64,000 nucleotides of DNA from Acidimicrobiaceae bacterium. Its GTDB lineage: Bacteria > Actinomycetota > Acidimicrobiia > Acidimicrobiales > RAAP-2. This document shows, one piece after another, positions 43,062-52,537 of this stretch; within the stretch, counting starts at the first letter, position 1, and every line of letters starts with the position of its first letter. A program made the position numbers and the translations under genes. The notes under the pieces were generated by a model that saw only the letters and a list, made by a program, of their open reading frames with translations, had not been told where the DNA came from and did no database searches. The stretch covers positions 1 to 64,000 of the forward strand of contig PMOQ01000091.1 in NCBI GenBank assembly GCA_003161255.1, read 5' to 3'.

Positions 43062-43895
43062 ATGGCGACGCTGACCGAACGACTCGGGTACGGACCCGAG
43101 GCCCGACTGCTGATCGTCAACGCGGACGAACTCGGCTTCTGTCACGCCGCCAACGTCGGCGTCTACGAGTCCCTCCGTTCGGGCGGCGCCACCAGTGCGT
43201 CCCTGATGGTCCCCTGTCCTTGGGGTCGCGAGGCTGCGGCCCGCTACCGCGGCGAGGACATCGGGGTGCACCTCACCTTGAACGCGGAGCAGGAGCTGTA
43301 CCGGTGGGGACCGATCACCCATGCCCCATCGCTCCTCGGCGGCGACGCTGGGTTCCCGGCCACCGTCGAGGACGTGTGGGACCACGCCGATCTCGACGAG
43401 ACACGCCGGGAGTGCCGCGCCCAGATCGAACGGGCGATTCTCTGGGGTTTCGACGTGAGCCATCTCGACGCGCACCTGACGACGCTCCAGATGCGCCCGG
43501 AGTTCTTCGACATCTACCTCGACCTCGCGATCGACTTCGGGCTTCCGATCCGCATGGTGGGCGACAACCTGCGCGGGCTCCTGGGATTCCCGGCGTCCGA
43601 GTTGGCAGACAGCGCCGGGGCCGTGTTCAGCGACAGGACGGTGACTCTTCCCGCAGGGCCGGCCCGGCCCGGGTTCGAGGCGGTGCTCGATGCGCTCGAG
43701 CCGGGGGTGACCGAGCTGCACCTTCGCCCGGCGGTCGACTCGTCCGAGCTGCGGGCCCTCACCCCGGACTGGGAGGAGCGCGTCGCCGACTACGAGCTGT
43801 TGTGCGGTTCGCTCAACCTGCGCGGGCTGGCCGACGCGGCGGGCGTCACCGTCATCGGCTTCCGGCCGCTGCGGAACCTGGCCCGCTCGGCGTAA
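43062..43895 (+). CDS. YdjC/ChbG-like carbohydrate deacetylase
   Basis: 277 aa, ChbG/HpnK-like barrel. NADELGFCHAANVGV carries the early Asp, GVHLTLNAE a metal His, and DVSHLDAHLTTLQMRPE the paired His residues. The family deacetylates chitooligosaccharides or N-acetyl-sugar lipids. It is 26 bp downstream of purE and may be co-transcribed, but functional linkage to purine synthesis is unlikely. Convergent with mca (14 bp between stops). Confidence 0.85.
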   Translation: MATLTERLGYGPEARLLIVNADELGFCHAANVGVYESLRSGGATSASLMVPCPWGREAAARYRGEDIGVHLTLNAEQELYRWGPITHAPSLLGGDAGFPATVEDVWDHADLDETRRECRAQIERAILWGFDVSHLDAHLTTLQMRPEFFDIYLDLAIDFGLPIRMVGDNLRGLLGFPASELADSAGAVFSDRTVTLPAGPARPGFEAVLDALEPGVTELHLRPAVDSSELRALTPDWEERVADYELLCGSLNLRGLADAAGVTVIGFRPLRNLARSA

Positions 43896-43909
43896 GCGGG
43901 TGGGCCGGC

Positions 43910-44776
43910 TCAGCCGGCTTCGGGCACCCCGGCAAAAATATCGTCCTCGACCACGTCGGTGGAGCCCAACCGGCTCCGGGCCAGCTGGTACTCGTCGGTG
44001 TGCGGCAGGGCCTTCTCCACCTCGGGAGGCAACCCGAACCACATGCGCGAGGTGGGATCCACCTGGGTCGCATGCGCCCGCAGGGCGTCGGCCCGGATGT
44101 GGTCGTACCCGGTGATGTCGATCGATGTCGTGTAGGACACCTCGGTGGGCATCCTGGCGATGCGCTCCTCGCTGAACGGTGACTCGAGGCCGAGCTCCAA
44201 GAACTTCTCGTGCATCGCCCGCATGCGGCCGACCGACCAGACCGTGAAGTACATCTTGGCCGGCGCGTACGGCGCTCCGGCATCCGGGTACGCCTCGGGG
44301 TCGCCCGCCGCGTCGAAGGCGATCGCCGAGATCTCGTGCACCCGGAGGTGGTCGGGGTGCGGGTACCGGGTCTGCTCGTCGGGGTAGGTGACCATGATCT
44401 GGGGTCGGACCCGCCGGATCACCTCGACCAGTCGGCCCACCGCCTCGTCGAGCGGCGCCATGGCGAAGCTGTCGGGGTTCTTGTTGGCCTCCGAGTCGGG
44501 CATTCCCGAGTCCCGGTACCCGAGCATGACGACCTCGTCGTACCCGATGATCGAGGTGGCGGCGGCCAGCTCGGCCCGCCGGGTCTCGGCCATGTCCTCC
44601 CTGACCTCGGGCTTGTCCATGGCCGGGTTGAGGATGTCGCCCTCCTCCCCCCCGGTGCAGCAGACGAGCACGGTGTGGACGCCCTGGTCGTGATAGCGGG
44701 CGACCGTGGCCGCGCCCTTCGAAGACTCGTCGTCGGGATGGGCATGGACGGTCAGCAGGCACCTTCGTTCGACCAT
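43910..44776 (-). CDS. mca: Mycothiol S-conjugate amidase
   Basis: 288-aa PIG-L enzyme. HAHPDDESSKGAATVARY at residues 11-28 and PHPDHLRVH (His140, His143) are the zinc site, and CCTGGEEGDILNPAMD is the Mca signature. It cleaves mycothiol-toxin adducts to mercapturates and GlcN-inositol, so the host makes mycothiol, which confines it to Actinomycetota. This separates it from the two other PIG-L copies in the window, whose motifs differ. Confidence 0.92.
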   Translation of the reverse strand: MVERRCLLTVHAHPDDESSKGAATVARYHDQGVHTVLVCCTGGEEGDILNPAMDKPEVREDMAETRRAELAAATSIIGYDEVVMLGYRDSGMPDSEANKNPDSFAMAPLDEAVGRLVEVIRRVRPQIMVTYPDEQTRYPHPDHLRVHEISAIAFDAAGDPEAYPDAGAPYAPAKMYFTVWSVGRMRAMHEKFLELGLESPFSEERIARMPTEVSYTTSIDITGYDHIRADALRAHATQVDPTSRMWFGLPPEVEKALPHTDEYQLARSRLGSTDVVEDDIFAGVPEAG

Positions 44777-44880
44777 GGGAGCGACGATACCGGACGGGCC
44801 GTGCCATCTATGCGGCCGCGACGACTTATGCTCGACCTGGGCGAAAGCCCGCGGGTAACCCCGCCGAGGAGGGCAGATCA

Positions 44881-45714
44881 GTGGGTGTGTTCAGTCGAAT
44901 GTCGACGATCTTTCAGGCCAAGACGAACAAGGTCCTGAACAGGGTCGAGGACCCGCGAGACACGCTCGACCTCTCGTACGAGAAGCAGATGGAGAGCCTG
45001 ACCAAGGTCCGGCGCAGCGTGGCCGACGTCGCGACGGCGCGGAAGCGGATCGAGCTCCAGGCCGCCCAGCTCCAAAAGCAGGCCGACAAGCTCCAGCAGC
45101 AGGCCAAGGCCGCCCTCAGCCAGGGGAACGAGGACCTGGCCCGGGAGGCGCTCGCCCGACGGGCCGCCATCGGCGAGCAGCTGGCCGATCTCGAGACCCA
45201 GCACGCGCAGGTCACCGAGCAGCAGGAAAAGCTCGTCGAGACCTCCCAGCGTCTCCAGGGTCAGGTCGAGCAGTTCCGCACGCGCAAGGAGACCCTGAAG
45301 GCCAGCTACACGGCGGCCCAGGCCCAGACCCAGGTCGGCGAGGCCATCTCTGGGATCTCGAAGTCGATGGGCGACGCCGGCGGGGCTATGCAGCGGGCCC
45401 AGGACAAGATCGCGAGCATGCAGGCGCGTGCGGGCGCCATGGACGAGTTGTTGGCGTCCGGGGCGCTGAACGACCTCGATCACCCGGTCGACGACATCCA
45501 GGCGCAGCTCGACAAGGTCTCGGCGGGTTCCCAGGTCGACACCGAGCTGGCCGCCCTGAAGGCGGAGCTCGCCACCGGCGCCCCGGCTGCCTTGGGGGAC
45601 GGCGAAGACGAGACGCCCGCCGATGCAGAGATCGTCGAGCCGGCCGTGCCGAGTGCCGAGGATCACGGAACGGCACCGGACGCATCGGTGTCGACGCCAG
45701 GGAAGGAAGCCTGA
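44881..45714 (+). CDS. pspA: PspA/IM30 phage-shock protein
   Basis: 277-aa coiled-coil membrane-remodelling protein. MSTIFQAKTNKVLNRVEDPRDTLDLSYEKQ, RKRIELQAAQLQKQADKLQQQA and NEDLAREALARRAAIGEQL are the PspA/Vipp1 helices; the C-terminus is acidic. It binds damaged membrane and preserves the proton gradient. GTG start at 44881 with a gaggagggc site. First gene of pspA-htpX-pspAB; the htpX start lies 1 nt into its stop. Confidence 0.93.
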   Translation: MGVFSRMSTIFQAKTNKVLNRVEDPRDTLDLSYEKQMESLTKVRRSVADVATARKRIELQAAQLQKQADKLQQQAKAALSQGNEDLAREALARRAAIGEQLADLETQHAQVTEQQEKLVETSQRLQGQVEQFRTRKETLKASYTAAQAQTQVGEAISGISKSMGDAGGAMQRAQDKIASMQARAGAMDELLASGALNDLDHPVDDIQAQLDKVSAGSQVDTELAALKAELATGAPAALGDGEDETPADAEIVEPAVPSAEDHGTAPDASVSTPGKEA

Positions 45715-46661
45715 TGACACGCGCCAGGAATGTCCCCGCGGACCGGGGGCTCACTGTCCGGATGTTCGTGACCGGCCTGCTCCTGGTCATGCTCTACGGC
45801 CTGTTCGTCGGGATCCTGTGGCGGGTCGGGCTCTCGTTCGCCGTCATCGTGGTGATCATGGCGATCGTCCTGTTCGCGCAGTACTGGTTCTCCGACCGCA
45901 TCGCGCTCTGGTCGATGCACGGCCACGAGGTGACCAGGGAACAACAGCCCGAGCTTCACGGGATCATCGACCGCCTGTGTGCACTTGCCGACATGCCCAA
46001 ACCGCGTGTCGCCATCGCCGACGTCGACATGCCGAACGCGTTCGCCACCGGGCGGAGCCCAAAGAAGGCGGTGGTCTGTGCGACCACCGGTCTGATGCGC
46101 CGGCTCGACGAACCCGAGATCGAAGCGGTCCTCGCCCACGAGATCTCCCACGTCGCCCACCGGGACGTCGCCATCATGACGATCGCGAGCACCCTCGGCG
46201 TGGTCGCAGGCCTGACCACGCGCATGATGCTGTACGCGGGCCTCTTCGGTGGATTCGGGGGGCGCGGTGGCGGCGGCCGGGGCAACCAGGGCGGCCAGCA
46301 GCTGGTCCTCATCGAGCTCGCGGTCATGGCGGTCTCGATCGTGGTGTACGCGATCAGCTTCCTGCTCACCCGGGCGCTGTCCCGCTACCGCGAGCTGGCG
46401 GCCGACCGCTCCGGGGCGTTGTTGATCGGACGGCCCTCCGTGCTGGCGGCGGCGCTCATCAAGGTCACCGGTGAGATGTCACGGATCCCGACCCGGGACC
46501 TGCGGCGCGCCGAGGCGTTCAACGCCTTCTTCTTCACCCCCGCGCTGACCCAGGGCAAGGGCGGCATCTCCCTCTCGACACTCTTCTCCACGCACCCGAC
46601 GCTCGAGCGCCGGCTGGCCCAGCTTTCCGAGCTCGAAGCCCAGCTCGGCCAGACCAGCTAG
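45714..46661 (+). CDS. htpX: HtpX-like M48 membrane metalloprotease
   Basis: 315 aa. TM helices at the N-terminus, then LAHEISHVAHRD with the HExxH zinc site (His142, Glu143, His146), another membrane helix pair flanking a Gly-rich loop, and SRYRELAADRSGAL with the third zinc ligand. It degrades misfolded membrane proteins. Translationally coupled to pspA (1-nt overlap); this pairing points to a common envelope-stress response. Confidence 0.92.
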   Translation: MTRARNVPADRGLTVRMFVTGLLLVMLYGLFVGILWRVGLSFAVIVVIMAIVLFAQYWFSDRIALWSMHGHEVTREQQPELHGIIDRLCALADMPKPRVAIADVDMPNAFATGRSPKKAVVCATTGLMRRLDEPEIEAVLAHEISHVAHRDVAIMTIASTLGVVAGLTTRMMLYAGLFGGFGGRGGGGRGNQGGQQLVLIELAVMAVSIVVYAISFLLTRALSRYRELAADRSGALLIGRPSVLAAALIKVTGEMSRIPTRDLRRAEAFNAFFFTPALTQGKGGISLSTLFSTHPTLERRLAQLSELEAQLGQTS

Positions 46662-46677
46662 TACCGACCCCCACCGG

Positions 46678-47325
46678 GTGGGCCTCTTCGACACGCTCCT
46701 CGGCCGAACAAAACCGGTCAAGGCCAACCTCGACGCGCTGTTCGCGTTGCCCTCGGCGGCCGTGACGCTGCAGACGGCGGCGGGTCTGGTCTCCTCGGGC
46801 GCCGCCGGGGTGTGCTGGAAGCCCCCGGCGGGCCAGCCGGCCGAGGACCTGGAGAAGGAGATCGGCGAGCTCCTCGACCTCCCCGACGACCCCGACACGG
46901 CGACCGAATCGGCCACCCCCGCGATCGAGACGGCGACCCTCCAGTCGGCGACCTCTGTCGGCAAGTTCACCCAGGCCGAGGACTCCTACGGCTACCGATG
47001 GCTGCTGCTCGACGACCCCGACATCGAGGACCTGGTGACGAGGGTCCACCTGGCCAACTCGACCCTCACCGACGCCGGCTGGGGGCCCCAGCTCCTCTGC
47101 AGCGTGTTCGGTTTCAAGCCGGGCGACGGCGCGAGCCCCGACGCCAAGCCGTTCTTCCTCGTCTACCTGTTCAAGCGGGGCACCTTCTACCCCTTCGCCC
47201 CGCTGGCCGGCGAGCACCGGGACAACGAGCTCGAGCTCCGGGTGAAGGCGGTCGTCGGGCCGGACCTCCCCTTCGAGGCCGACCTGTCCCGGTGGTTCCC
47301 CCTGTGGGACTGCCCGGTTCGATAA
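46678..47325 (+). CDS. pspAB: PspA-associated protein PspAB
   Basis: 215 aa. MGLFDTLLGRTKPVKANLDALFALPSAAVTL, FTQAEDSYGYRWLLLDD, DLVTRVHLANSTL and FYPFAPLAGEHRDNELELRVK match the PspAB family that accompanies pspA and htpX in actinobacteria. Its biochemical role is unknown. GTG start at 46678, 16 bp after htpX, so third in the operon. Confidence 0.85.
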   Translation: MGLFDTLLGRTKPVKANLDALFALPSAAVTLQTAAGLVSSGAAGVCWKPPAGQPAEDLEKEIGELLDLPDDPDTATESATPAIETATLQSATSVGKFTQAEDSYGYRWLLLDDPDIEDLVTRVHLANSTLTDAGWGPQLLCSVFGFKPGDGASPDAKPFFLVYLFKRGTFYPFAPLAGEHRDNELELRVKAVVGPDLPFEADLSRWFPLWDCPVR

Positions 47326-47378
47326 GCACACCCGGCGTTCACTCCCCGTTCGCGGGCCCTCTCGGTACACTCCGACCC

Positions 47379-48158
47379 ATGGTCGACCCCTCCCCCGCCG
47401 CCGACGTACCGGGTCCCGGACCCGAACGCCACGTCACCCTCGAGAACGCGCTCAACTTCCGCGACGTGGGTGGCTACCCCACCGCCGACGGGCGGAGCGT
47501 CCGCTGGCGCCGCATGTTCCGCGCCGGCGGGCTCTCGGAGCTGAGCGAAGCCGACCTGGTGGTGCTCGATGAGCTCGGCATCAAGACGGTGCTCGACCTG
47601 CGAAGCACGGCCGAATTGGAGTCGGGAAAATTCCCGGTGGACGACATGCCGGTGACCCACCACCACCTTCCGCTCGTCGAACAGATCCTCGACCCGACCA
47701 AATACTCGGTGCCCGAGGGAATGTTGGCAGCCCGGTACCAGGAAATCGCCCAGATCGGGGCGCCCTTCATCGCCCAGTCGATCTCGATCATCGCCGACCC
47801 GGACACCCACCCGATCGTCGTCCACTGCCTCGCCGGCAAGGACCGGACCGGCATCGTCGTGGCGTTGGTGCTCTCGCTCCTCGGTGTCGACGACGACACG
47901 GCGGCCGAGGACTATTCGCTGAGCAACCTGGCCATGGGCCGGCTGCGCGAGCGCGCCGAGGCCGAGCCCGGGCGCGAGATGCGACGGATACAGCGGTCCG
48001 AGGAGGTGACCGCTGAGGTGTTCTCGGCCAAGCCGTCCAACATCATCTCGCTGTTCGCGGCGCTGCGGGCCGCCCACGGCTCGATCGAGGACTACGTGAT
48101 CGCGTCGGGCCTCAAGCCGGATGCGATCGAGTCACTGCGAGCCGGCCTGCTCGAATAG
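47379..48158 (+). CDS. Protein tyrosine phosphatase (Y_phosphatase3 type)
   Basis: 259 aa. The CX5R loop HCLAGKDRTG contains Cys150 and Arg156; LENALNFRDVGGYPTADG and TVLDLRSTAELESG are conserved N-terminal segments of the PtpB-like, lipid/tyrosine phosphatase family. Actinobacterial relatives hydrolyse phosphotyrosine or phosphoinositides. ATG at 47379; the longer frame upstream is a shadow of pspAB. Its stop abuts phhB. Confidence 0.88.
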   Translation: MVDPSPAADVPGPGPERHVTLENALNFRDVGGYPTADGRSVRWRRMFRAGGLSELSEADLVVLDELGIKTVLDLRSTAELESGKFPVDDMPVTHHHLPLVEQILDPTKYSVPEGMLAARYQEIAQIGAPFIAQSISIIADPDTHPIVVHCLAGKDRTGIVVALVLSLLGVDDDTAAEDYSLSNLAMGRLRERAEAEPGREMRRIQRSEEVTAEVFSAKPSNIISLFAALRAAHGSIEDYVIASGLKPDAIESLRAGLLE

Positions 48159-48443
48159 CTAGCCGAGCTCGTCGATCTCGGCGGCCAACGACAGGTCCTT
48201 TTCGGTTAGCCCGCCGGCCGAATGGGTCGAGAGCCGCAGCGTGACGGTGTCCCAGCGGATGTCGATGTCGGGGTGGTGGTCGGCCGTCTCGGCCAGTGCG
48301 CCGACCTGGTTCACGAACTCGAGTGCGCCGGCGAATCCCGTGCGCCGGACGACCTTCACCAGATCGCTCCCCTCGCGGCTCCACGCGATGCCCCGATCGG
48401 CCAGCGCGGCGTCGACCGCATCTCCGTCGAGGACCTCAGGCAT
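48159..48443 (-). CDS. phhB: Pterin-4a-carbinolamine dehydratase
   Basis: 94 aa with the ETADHHPDIDIRWDTVTLRLSTHSAGGLT-like core (histidine-rich active site ADHHPDIDI followed by STHSAGGLTEKDL). It recycles tetrahydropterin for aromatic hydroxylases and can act in coenzyme dimerisation. Leftward, 9 bp after fumC's stop, with the phosphatase convergent on the other side. Confidence 0.93.
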   Translation of the reverse strand: MPEVLDGDAVDAALADRGIAWSREGSDLVKVVRRTGFAGALEFVNQVGALAETADHHPDIDIRWDTVTLRLSTHSAGGLTEKDLSLAAEIDELG

Positions 48444-48452
48444 CGTTCCCCC

Positions 48453-49841
<1,389 letters not shown>

Positions 49842-49923
49842 CACGTCCTCCTGGCCCCCTGGCCTACCCCCGAGCTTTAGCGACCCCGGCCCCCGACGCA
49901 AGACACCCGTCTGAGCCTCGGGG

Positions 49924-50832
49924 TCAGCAGCGCAGTGCCAGCCCGAGCTCATGGGCCCGGCGGAGCGCCGCCACGTCCCCGGCACCGGCGCCCTGGCCCG
50001 AGCCGGGCACCTCCAGGATGGCCGGGAGGTCCTGGAGCCGGGGATGGCCGAGCAGGCAGCCCAACGCGTGCTCGCCGATCGTGCCCTCGCCGATGTTGGC
50101 GTGCCGGTCCCGATTGGCTCCGAAGTCCACGCGCGAATCGTTGACGTGGAGGCACCCCAACCGGTCGAGGCCGATCGTGGCGTCGACCGCCCTGACCAGC
50201 GCGTCGGCCTCCTCCAAGGACCCGTAGGCGATACCGGCGGCCCACATGTGCTGGGTGTCGAGGCAGATCCCGATGTCGGGCCGGTCCCCGGCCGCTTCCA
50301 GCATGCGGGCCAGCTCGTCGAGGTTGCGCCCGACCGTCCCTCCGGCACCGGCGGTGTTCTCGATGAGGATCGGGCACGCCGCCGCCGTCGCCGGGTCGTC
50401 CCCGGTCGCATCCAGCGCCGCCACCAGCGTCTCGGCGACCTGGCTTAAGCGGGCCTCGAACCCGGCCCCGAGGTGGCTGCCGGCGTGCAGCACCAACCCC
50501 CGGGCACCGATCGCGCGGGCGACCGACAGATTGGCGTCGAGGCATGCGGTCGACAGGCCGAAGCGCTCGGGATCGTCGGAGGCCAGGTTGATCAGATAGG
50601 TCGCGTGGCAGAAGGTCGGCAGACCGCCAGGGTGCCGCTCGACCGCGTCGCGGTACGCGGCCAGGGTTGCGGCGTCGTACTGCCGTGGTTTCCAGGCCCG
50701 GGGACTCTGGGTGAACACCTGGACGACGTCGGCACCGATCTCCTCGGCTCGGTCGATGGCCGGAAGCAACGTGGCGCCGGCCCGGACATGAGCTCCGTAC
50801 CTCACGGCGCTCCGGCCTCCGATCCGTCGCAT
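49924..50832 (-). CDS. nfo: Deoxyribonuclease IV (endonuclease IV)
   Basis: 303-aa TIM-barrel AP endonuclease for base-excision repair. Three zinc-site segments are visible: [20 protein letters not shown], and [11 protein letters not shown] with [22 protein letters not shown] near the C-terminus. The ATG at 50832 with gaggg upstream is chosen; the frame continues further but that portion overlaps the divergent hipB operators. Transcribed leftward, divergent from hipB. Confidence 0.93.
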   Translation of the reverse strand: MRRIGGRSAVRYGAHVRAGATLLPAIDRAEEIGADVVQVFTQSPRAWKPRQYDAATLAAYRDAVERHPGGLPTFCHATYLINLASDDPERFGLSTACLDANLSVARAIGARGLVLHAGSHLGAGFEARLSQVAETLVAALDATGDDPATAAACPILIENTAGAGGTVGRNLDELARMLEAAGDRPDIGICLDTQHMWAAGIAYGSLEEADALVRAVDATIGLDRLGCLHVNDSRVDFGANRDRHANIGEGTIGEHALGCLLGHPRLQDLPAILEVPGSGQGAGAGDVAALRRAHELGLALRC

Positions 50833-50904
50833 GGAAGACCCTCGACCGGACGCACGCCGATGCCTTGGTGCCGCGTCGTGTTCATCTCTCCGATCGGAGT
50901 CGCT

Positions 50905-50920
50905 GTCGGGATATCCCGAC
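50905..50920. promoter_or_regulatory. Perfect 16-nt palindrome, HipB operator O1
   Basis: GTCGGGATATCCCGAC is fully self-complementary. It lies 47-62 bp before the hipB ATG and shares the TATCCCGAC half-site with the second operator. Confidence 0.7.
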
Positions 50921-50929
50921 TGTAGATCG

Positions 50930-50958
50930 CTGACGGAATATCCCGACACAGATACAAT
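50930..50958 (+). promoter_or_regulatory. Candidate hipBA promoter
   Basis: CTGACG (50930-50935) and TACAAT (50953-50958), 17 bp apart, resemble sigma-A -35/-10 boxes. The predicted start of transcription is near 50965, so the message may be nearly leaderless from the ATG at 50967. Both boxes fall within or next to the operator repeats, as expected for autorepression. Confidence 0.5.
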
Positions 50959-50967
50959 GTCGGGATA
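50939..50967. promoter_or_regulatory. Inverted repeat HipB operator O2 overlapping the hipB start
   Basis: TATCCCGACA (50939-50948) and TGTCGGGATA (50958-50967) are perfect 10-bp arms around a 9-nt spacer. E. coli HipB binds TATCC/GGATA half-sites, and the same half-sites occur here. The right arm reaches the hipB ATG. Confidence 0.7.
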
Positions 50968-51233
50968 TGGAGACACCCGATGCCATGTCGAAACTACCGC
51001 GGCGGGCCTGGCCAGTCCGCGACGCGAAGTCACTTGGGCGGGCACTGCGCGACTATCGCGTCGCAGCCGGTCTGACCCAGGTCCAGCTCTCCTCGATGAT
51101 CGGAGTGGATCGCCCGTACCTTTCCGAGCTTGAAGGGGGCAAGGAGACCGAGCAGCTTCGCAGGCTGTTCGCCGCCTTCAAGGCGCTCGACCTGAAGCTG
51201 TACCTCCAAAAGGAGAGCGGTGAGCCCGACTGA
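50967..51233 (+). CDS. hipB: HipB-type antitoxin and autorepressor
   Basis: 88-aa XRE-family HTH protein: SLGRALRDYRVAAGLTQVQLSSMIGVDRPYLSELEGGKETEQL is the HTH (about residues 21-62), with a short C-terminal beta segment (LDLKLYLQKE). It should bind HipA and repress the operon through the palindromes upstream. Start ATG at 50967; ATG at 50985 is possible. It overlaps hipA by 14 nt. Antitoxin identity follows from the downstream kinase. Confidence 0.88.
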   Translation: METPDAMSKLPRRAWPVRDAKSLGRALRDYRVAAGLTQVQLSSMIGVDRPYLSELEGGKETEQLRRLFAAFKALDLKLYLQKESGEPD

Positions 51234-51798
51234 GGCGCTGTCGGTCTGGCTCTACGAGAGCCGGGTCGCCGACATCGAGCGGGGGCGCAACGGACGCCTG
51301 TCGCTGCGGTTCTCCGAGGAGGCCCTCGACCGATTCGGTCCGGACTCCCCGATTCTCTCGACGTCGATGCCGACTCGGATGGAGCCATATCCGAACGCGC
51401 TCACCAGAGACTTCTTTGAAGGGCTCCTTCCCGAAGCCGCGGCCCGCACCAGCGTGGTCAGGGCTCTCAACGCAAATCGACCACGGGGCTCGCAGATCGA
51501 TGGTGGCGACACCTTCGGGCTCTTGCGCGAGCTGGGGCGGGATTGCGCCGGCGCTCTCGTCATCCAACCCCGAGCGAGAACGCTCCGGCGGCCGCTCCGA
51601 TCAGCGAGGCGTTGCCCATGTCGGACGACGAGGTCGCCGAGCGGCTGGCCAGGCTCCCCCAGGCCCCGCTCGGGGTGGACGGCCGGACGGGCGTGCGGGT
51701 TTCGTTGGCGGGCGTGCAACGCAAGCTTCCGTTGGCGCGGCGCGCCGACGGACGCTGGGTGGATCCGGCGGACGGCATCCCTTCCACCCACATCTTGA
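51220..51798 (+). CDS. hipA: HipA N-terminal subdomain (HipS-like), frameshifted
   Basis: Starts GTG at 51220 with aaggaga upstream. Residues 1-115 read as the HipA N-subdomain: LSVWLYESRVADIERG, PNALTRDFFEGLLPEAAARTSVV, FGLLRELGRDCAGALVIQP. The frame then turns to Arg/Pro-rich nonsense until a stop at 51798, while the kinase continues in the next frame. One extra C in the CCCC run at 51568-51571 would restore a single HipA. A free HipS-like protein as in HipBST is possible but the missing stop argues for a frameshift. Confidence 0.75.
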   Translation: MSPTEALSVWLYESRVADIERGRNGRLSLRFSEEALDRFGPDSPILSTSMPTRMEPYPNALTRDFFEGLLPEAAARTSVVRALNANRPRGSQIDGGDTFGLLRELGRDCAGALVIQPRARTLRRPLRSARRCPCRTTRSPSGWPGSPRPRSGWTAGRACGFRWRACNASFRWRGAPTDAGWIRRTASLPPTS

Positions 51799-52490
51799 AG
51801 CCGCAGGTCCCGGACGTGAGCCTTCCTCGGAGCGTCGAGAACGAGGCCTTCTGCATGCGCCTGGCCGCTCGGGTGGGACTCCCGGCAGCGACGGTCGAGG
51901 TCGCGGAATTCGGAGGCCAGCGCGTGCTCGTTGTCGAGCGGTTCGACCGTCGGGTGGTCGACGGGCTTGTCCAGCGCATCCACCAAGAAGACTCGTGCCA
52001 GGCGTTGGGCATCCGGCCATCGCTCAAGTACGAAGAGCAGGGTGGTCCCCAACTCCGCCGGTTGGCTGCCGTGCTGTCGGGCTTTGGCCGGGACGACGAC
52101 CTCGGTCAGCTCCTGAAGCTCGCCACATTCAACGTCGCCGTCGGGAATGCCGACGCGCATGGAAAGAACTTCTCGTTCCTCCACCACCGCTCCGGTGATG
52201 TCGCGCTGTCACCCGCGTACGACGTCATGTCGACAACCCTGTGCGAAGCGGTAGATCGGACCATGGGCATGTACATCGACAACGTCCGCCGGATCGATCG
52301 GGTCAGTCTCGCTCGCCTCGTCGATGAGGGGGCCTCATGGGGCATGCCGAGAAAAACCGCTGAGTCCGCGGTCGTGCAAACGCTGCTCGCGATACGCGAG
52401 GCCCTGGGAGACCCCGCGGATCTGTCGGCCGAAGTCGATCTGCTCGACCTCGTGAGGTCTCGCACTACCCAATTGACCGACGGGCTCTAG
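51618..52490 (+). CDS. hipA: HipA kinase core (HipT-like), separated by a frameshift
   Basis: Ser/Thr kinase of the HipA toxin, which phosphorylates glutamyl-tRNA or related synthetases. Autophosphorylation-loop motif VSLAGVQRKLPLA keeps the serine before AGVQRK; THILKP holds the ATP-binding Lys; VVERFDR, NADAHGKNFSFL has the catalytic Asp, and SPAYDVMST the metal-binding Asp. The kinase appears intact. An ATG at 51618 with gagg upstream could start it alone as in HipT; open frame extends to a TTG at 51543. Confidence 0.85.
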   Translation: MSDDEVAERLARLPQAPLGVDGRTGVRVSLAGVQRKLPLARRADGRWVDPADGIPSTHILKPQVPDVSLPRSVENEAFCMRLAARVGLPAATVEVAEFGGQRVLVVERFDRRVVDGLVQRIHQEDSCQALGIRPSLKYEEQGGPQLRRLAAVLSGFGRDDDLGQLLKLATFNVAVGNADAHGKNFSFLHHRSGDVALSPAYDVMSTTLCEAVDRTMGMYIDNVRRIDRVSLARLVDEGASWGMPRKTAESAVVQTLLAIREALGDPADLSAEVDLLDLVRSRTTQLTDGL

Positions 52491-52537
52491 CCGAAGACTC
52501 GATTCCCCGTCGATCGGATCAGACCCAGAGGCGTCGG

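Noticed and set aside
46661-46678. CCCACCGGGTGGG as a terminator after htpX
   Set aside because: The stem would need a 1-nt loop, and it overlaps the pspAB start, so it is not a plausible hairpin.
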